Shown here piece by piece: positions 4,448 through 5,306 of a DNA stretch of 5,306 bases; position 1 is the stretch's first letter, and every line of letters starts with the position of its first letter. Origin of the DNA: Marinagarivorans sp. UBA5870. Lineage in GTDB: Bacteria; Pseudomonadota; Gammaproteobacteria; Pseudomonadales; Cellvibrionaceae. The stretch covers positions 1,548 through 6,853 of the forward strand of contig DJFO01000410.1 in assembly GCA_002432555.1 (NCBI GenBank). Direction: 5' to 3'. Position numbers and translations under genes: made by a program. The notes under the pieces are model-generated. The model was given only the letters and a program-made list of their open reading frames with translations. It was not told the origin of the DNA and searched no databases.

Positions 4448-5306
4448 GTGGCAGGCAAACGTTCAGGCCCTCGTTTTATTTCCCCCAGCCGCAAACCGTC
4501 CCCTCGCGGCGCTGGAGCCGGGGCGATTTTCGATGCGCAGGTGCAGGGGTTGACCGATACGGGGGACGGGGTGGTCACGCAGCCCGACGGGCGACGGATT
4601 TTTGTTCCGGGCGTTTGGCCCGGAGAACGGGTGCGCATCCGCCTCAAGGAAACCAAAGCCCGGTACGGGTTCGGTGAGCTCGTGGAAATTCTTGAGGCGA
4701 GTCCCGATCGCGTTTCGCCGCCGTGTCCGCACCAGGGCAGCGGTTCGCACCAGTGCGGAGGCTGCGCGTGGATGTTCGTCGCCTATCCGGCACAACTTGC
4801 GGCCAAGCAGGCTCGGGTCGAGCGCGCTCTGACACGGCTGCAGCCAGGTCTCGAAATTCGGCCGATACGCGCCGCTCCCCAGCCCCTGGGATATCGCGTG
4901 CGCGCGCAGCTGAAAACCGACGGGCAGGAGTTGGGCTTCGTCGCCGAAGGCCAGCGCAGGCTGGTGGCAGTGGAAGATTGCCTGGTGCTCACCGACCACA
5001 ATCGCCAGACCCTGCGCGACCTGCGGGCGCAGTTGCCGCAGGCGGCCTGGATACCGCCCCGTGAGTGGACAACCCTCGATATCGACGAGTCGGTCGGTGC
5101 GGCGAGTGTCAGTGTCAACCGGCGACTGCCGTTTCAACAGGCTAACGCGGCCCAGAACCAGGCGATGCGCGAATGGCTTGCGAATAAGGTCGAACCACTT
5201 TCTCGGACGGCGCCGATATTGGAGCTATTCGCCGGCTCCGGCAATTTCACCTCCGTGCTCGCCGCGGCGGGATTCGGCCGAATTACGGCCGTGGAGGCAG
5301 TGGTGA
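4448..5306 (+). CDS. TrmA/RlmD-family RNA m5U methyltransferase, 3' end missing
   Basis: The frame is open to the end of the window (286 codons). It encodes a SAM-dependent class I methyltransferase of the RNA 5-methyluridine family (RlmD, RlmC, TrmA). A basic N-terminal tail (GKRSGPRF, SRKPSPRG) leads into a TRAM RNA-binding domain (about 25-88): VQGLTDTGDGVV, RIFVPGVWPGERVRIRL, and EILEASPDRVSPP. Four cysteines fit the 4Fe-4S site of RlmD: C93 (PCPH), C103 and C106 (CGGC), and C178 (VEDC). RLPFQQANAAQNQAM matches the family's 'FFQVN...N' block before the Rossmann domain. ELFAGSGNFT (259-268) is SAM motif I, with the acidic end of motif II in ITAVE. The catalytic cysteine and 'DPPR' region lie beyond the window. 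The spacing between the first two cysteines is 9 residues rather than the 5 of E. coli RlmD, and ELFAGSGNFT departs from the usual DLFCGxGNF. This may be a divergent paralogue, so I do not assign a symbol or target base. Confidence 0.9.
   Translation, partial: MAGKRSGPRFISPSRKPSPRGAGAGAIFDAQVQGLTDTGDGVVTQPDGRRIFVPGVWPGERVRIRLKETKARYGFGELVEILEASPDRVSPPCPHQGSGSHQCGGCAWMFVAYPAQLAAKQARVERALTRLQPGLEIRPIRAAPQPLGYRVRAQLKTDGQELGFVAEGQRRLVAVEDCLVLTDHNRQTLRDLRAQLPQAAWIPPREWTTLDIDESVGAASVSVNRRLPFQQANAAQNQAMREWLANKVEPLSRTAPILELFAGSGNFTSVLAAAGFGRITAVEAVV

Noticed and set aside
4463..5137. Long antisense open frame opposite the methyltransferase gene.
   Set aside because: The + strand frame carries the TRAM, Fe-S cysteine and SAM motifs. 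The antisense product has no recognisable features.

Overview
The window looks like a stretch of a GC-rich gammaproteobacterial chromosome. This rests on a heat-shock sigma factor of the RpoH type, an MtfA-type peptidase, a YdiY-like (DUF481) outer membrane protein and dense, same-strand packing. Marine Cellvibrionales-like bacteria (Microbulbifer or Saccharophagus relatives) would fit, but that placement is inference from general gene content, not a search. No mobile element, CRISPR array, tRNA or rRNA is visible, and all six genes read on the + strand.

Layout: (1) 1-456 is the 3' half of rpoH, cut inside the RpoH box. It is followed by a 12-bp tandem duplication and a strong intrinsic terminator (507-538), so rpoH is transcriptionally closed off. 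(2) 595-2618 holds a standalone Toprim-domain protein related to the C-terminal part of Wadjet JetD (DUF2220-like). Its stop codon overlaps the start of a ROK-family fructokinase (ATGA), so the two are translationally coupled. (3) 2658-3446 encodes a DUF481 outer membrane beta-barrel protein with its own strong ribosome binding site, 39 bp after the kinase. It is closed by a hairpin just after its stop. (4) 3447-3577 is a compact regulatory region: the terminator-like hairpin, a good sigma-70-type promoter (TTGACC, 16 bp, TACAAT) and a second hairpin in the expected leader. (5) 3578-4438 encodes a membrane-anchored MtfA-like zinc peptidase. Nine bases later comes (6), an RNA m5U-methyltransferase homologue (TRAM domain, Fe-S cysteines, SAM motif) that runs off the end of the window.

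Functionally this is mostly housekeeping: stress sigma factor, sugar phosphorylation, envelope protein, peptidase and RNA modification. The part most worth following up is the orphan JetD-like Toprim protein. No JetA, JetB or JetC partner lies in the window, the gene is fused operonically to a sugar kinase, and it carries a T8G4 run just before its catalytic DxD motif, where slippage would truncate the protein. A complete Wadjet system is not present here.
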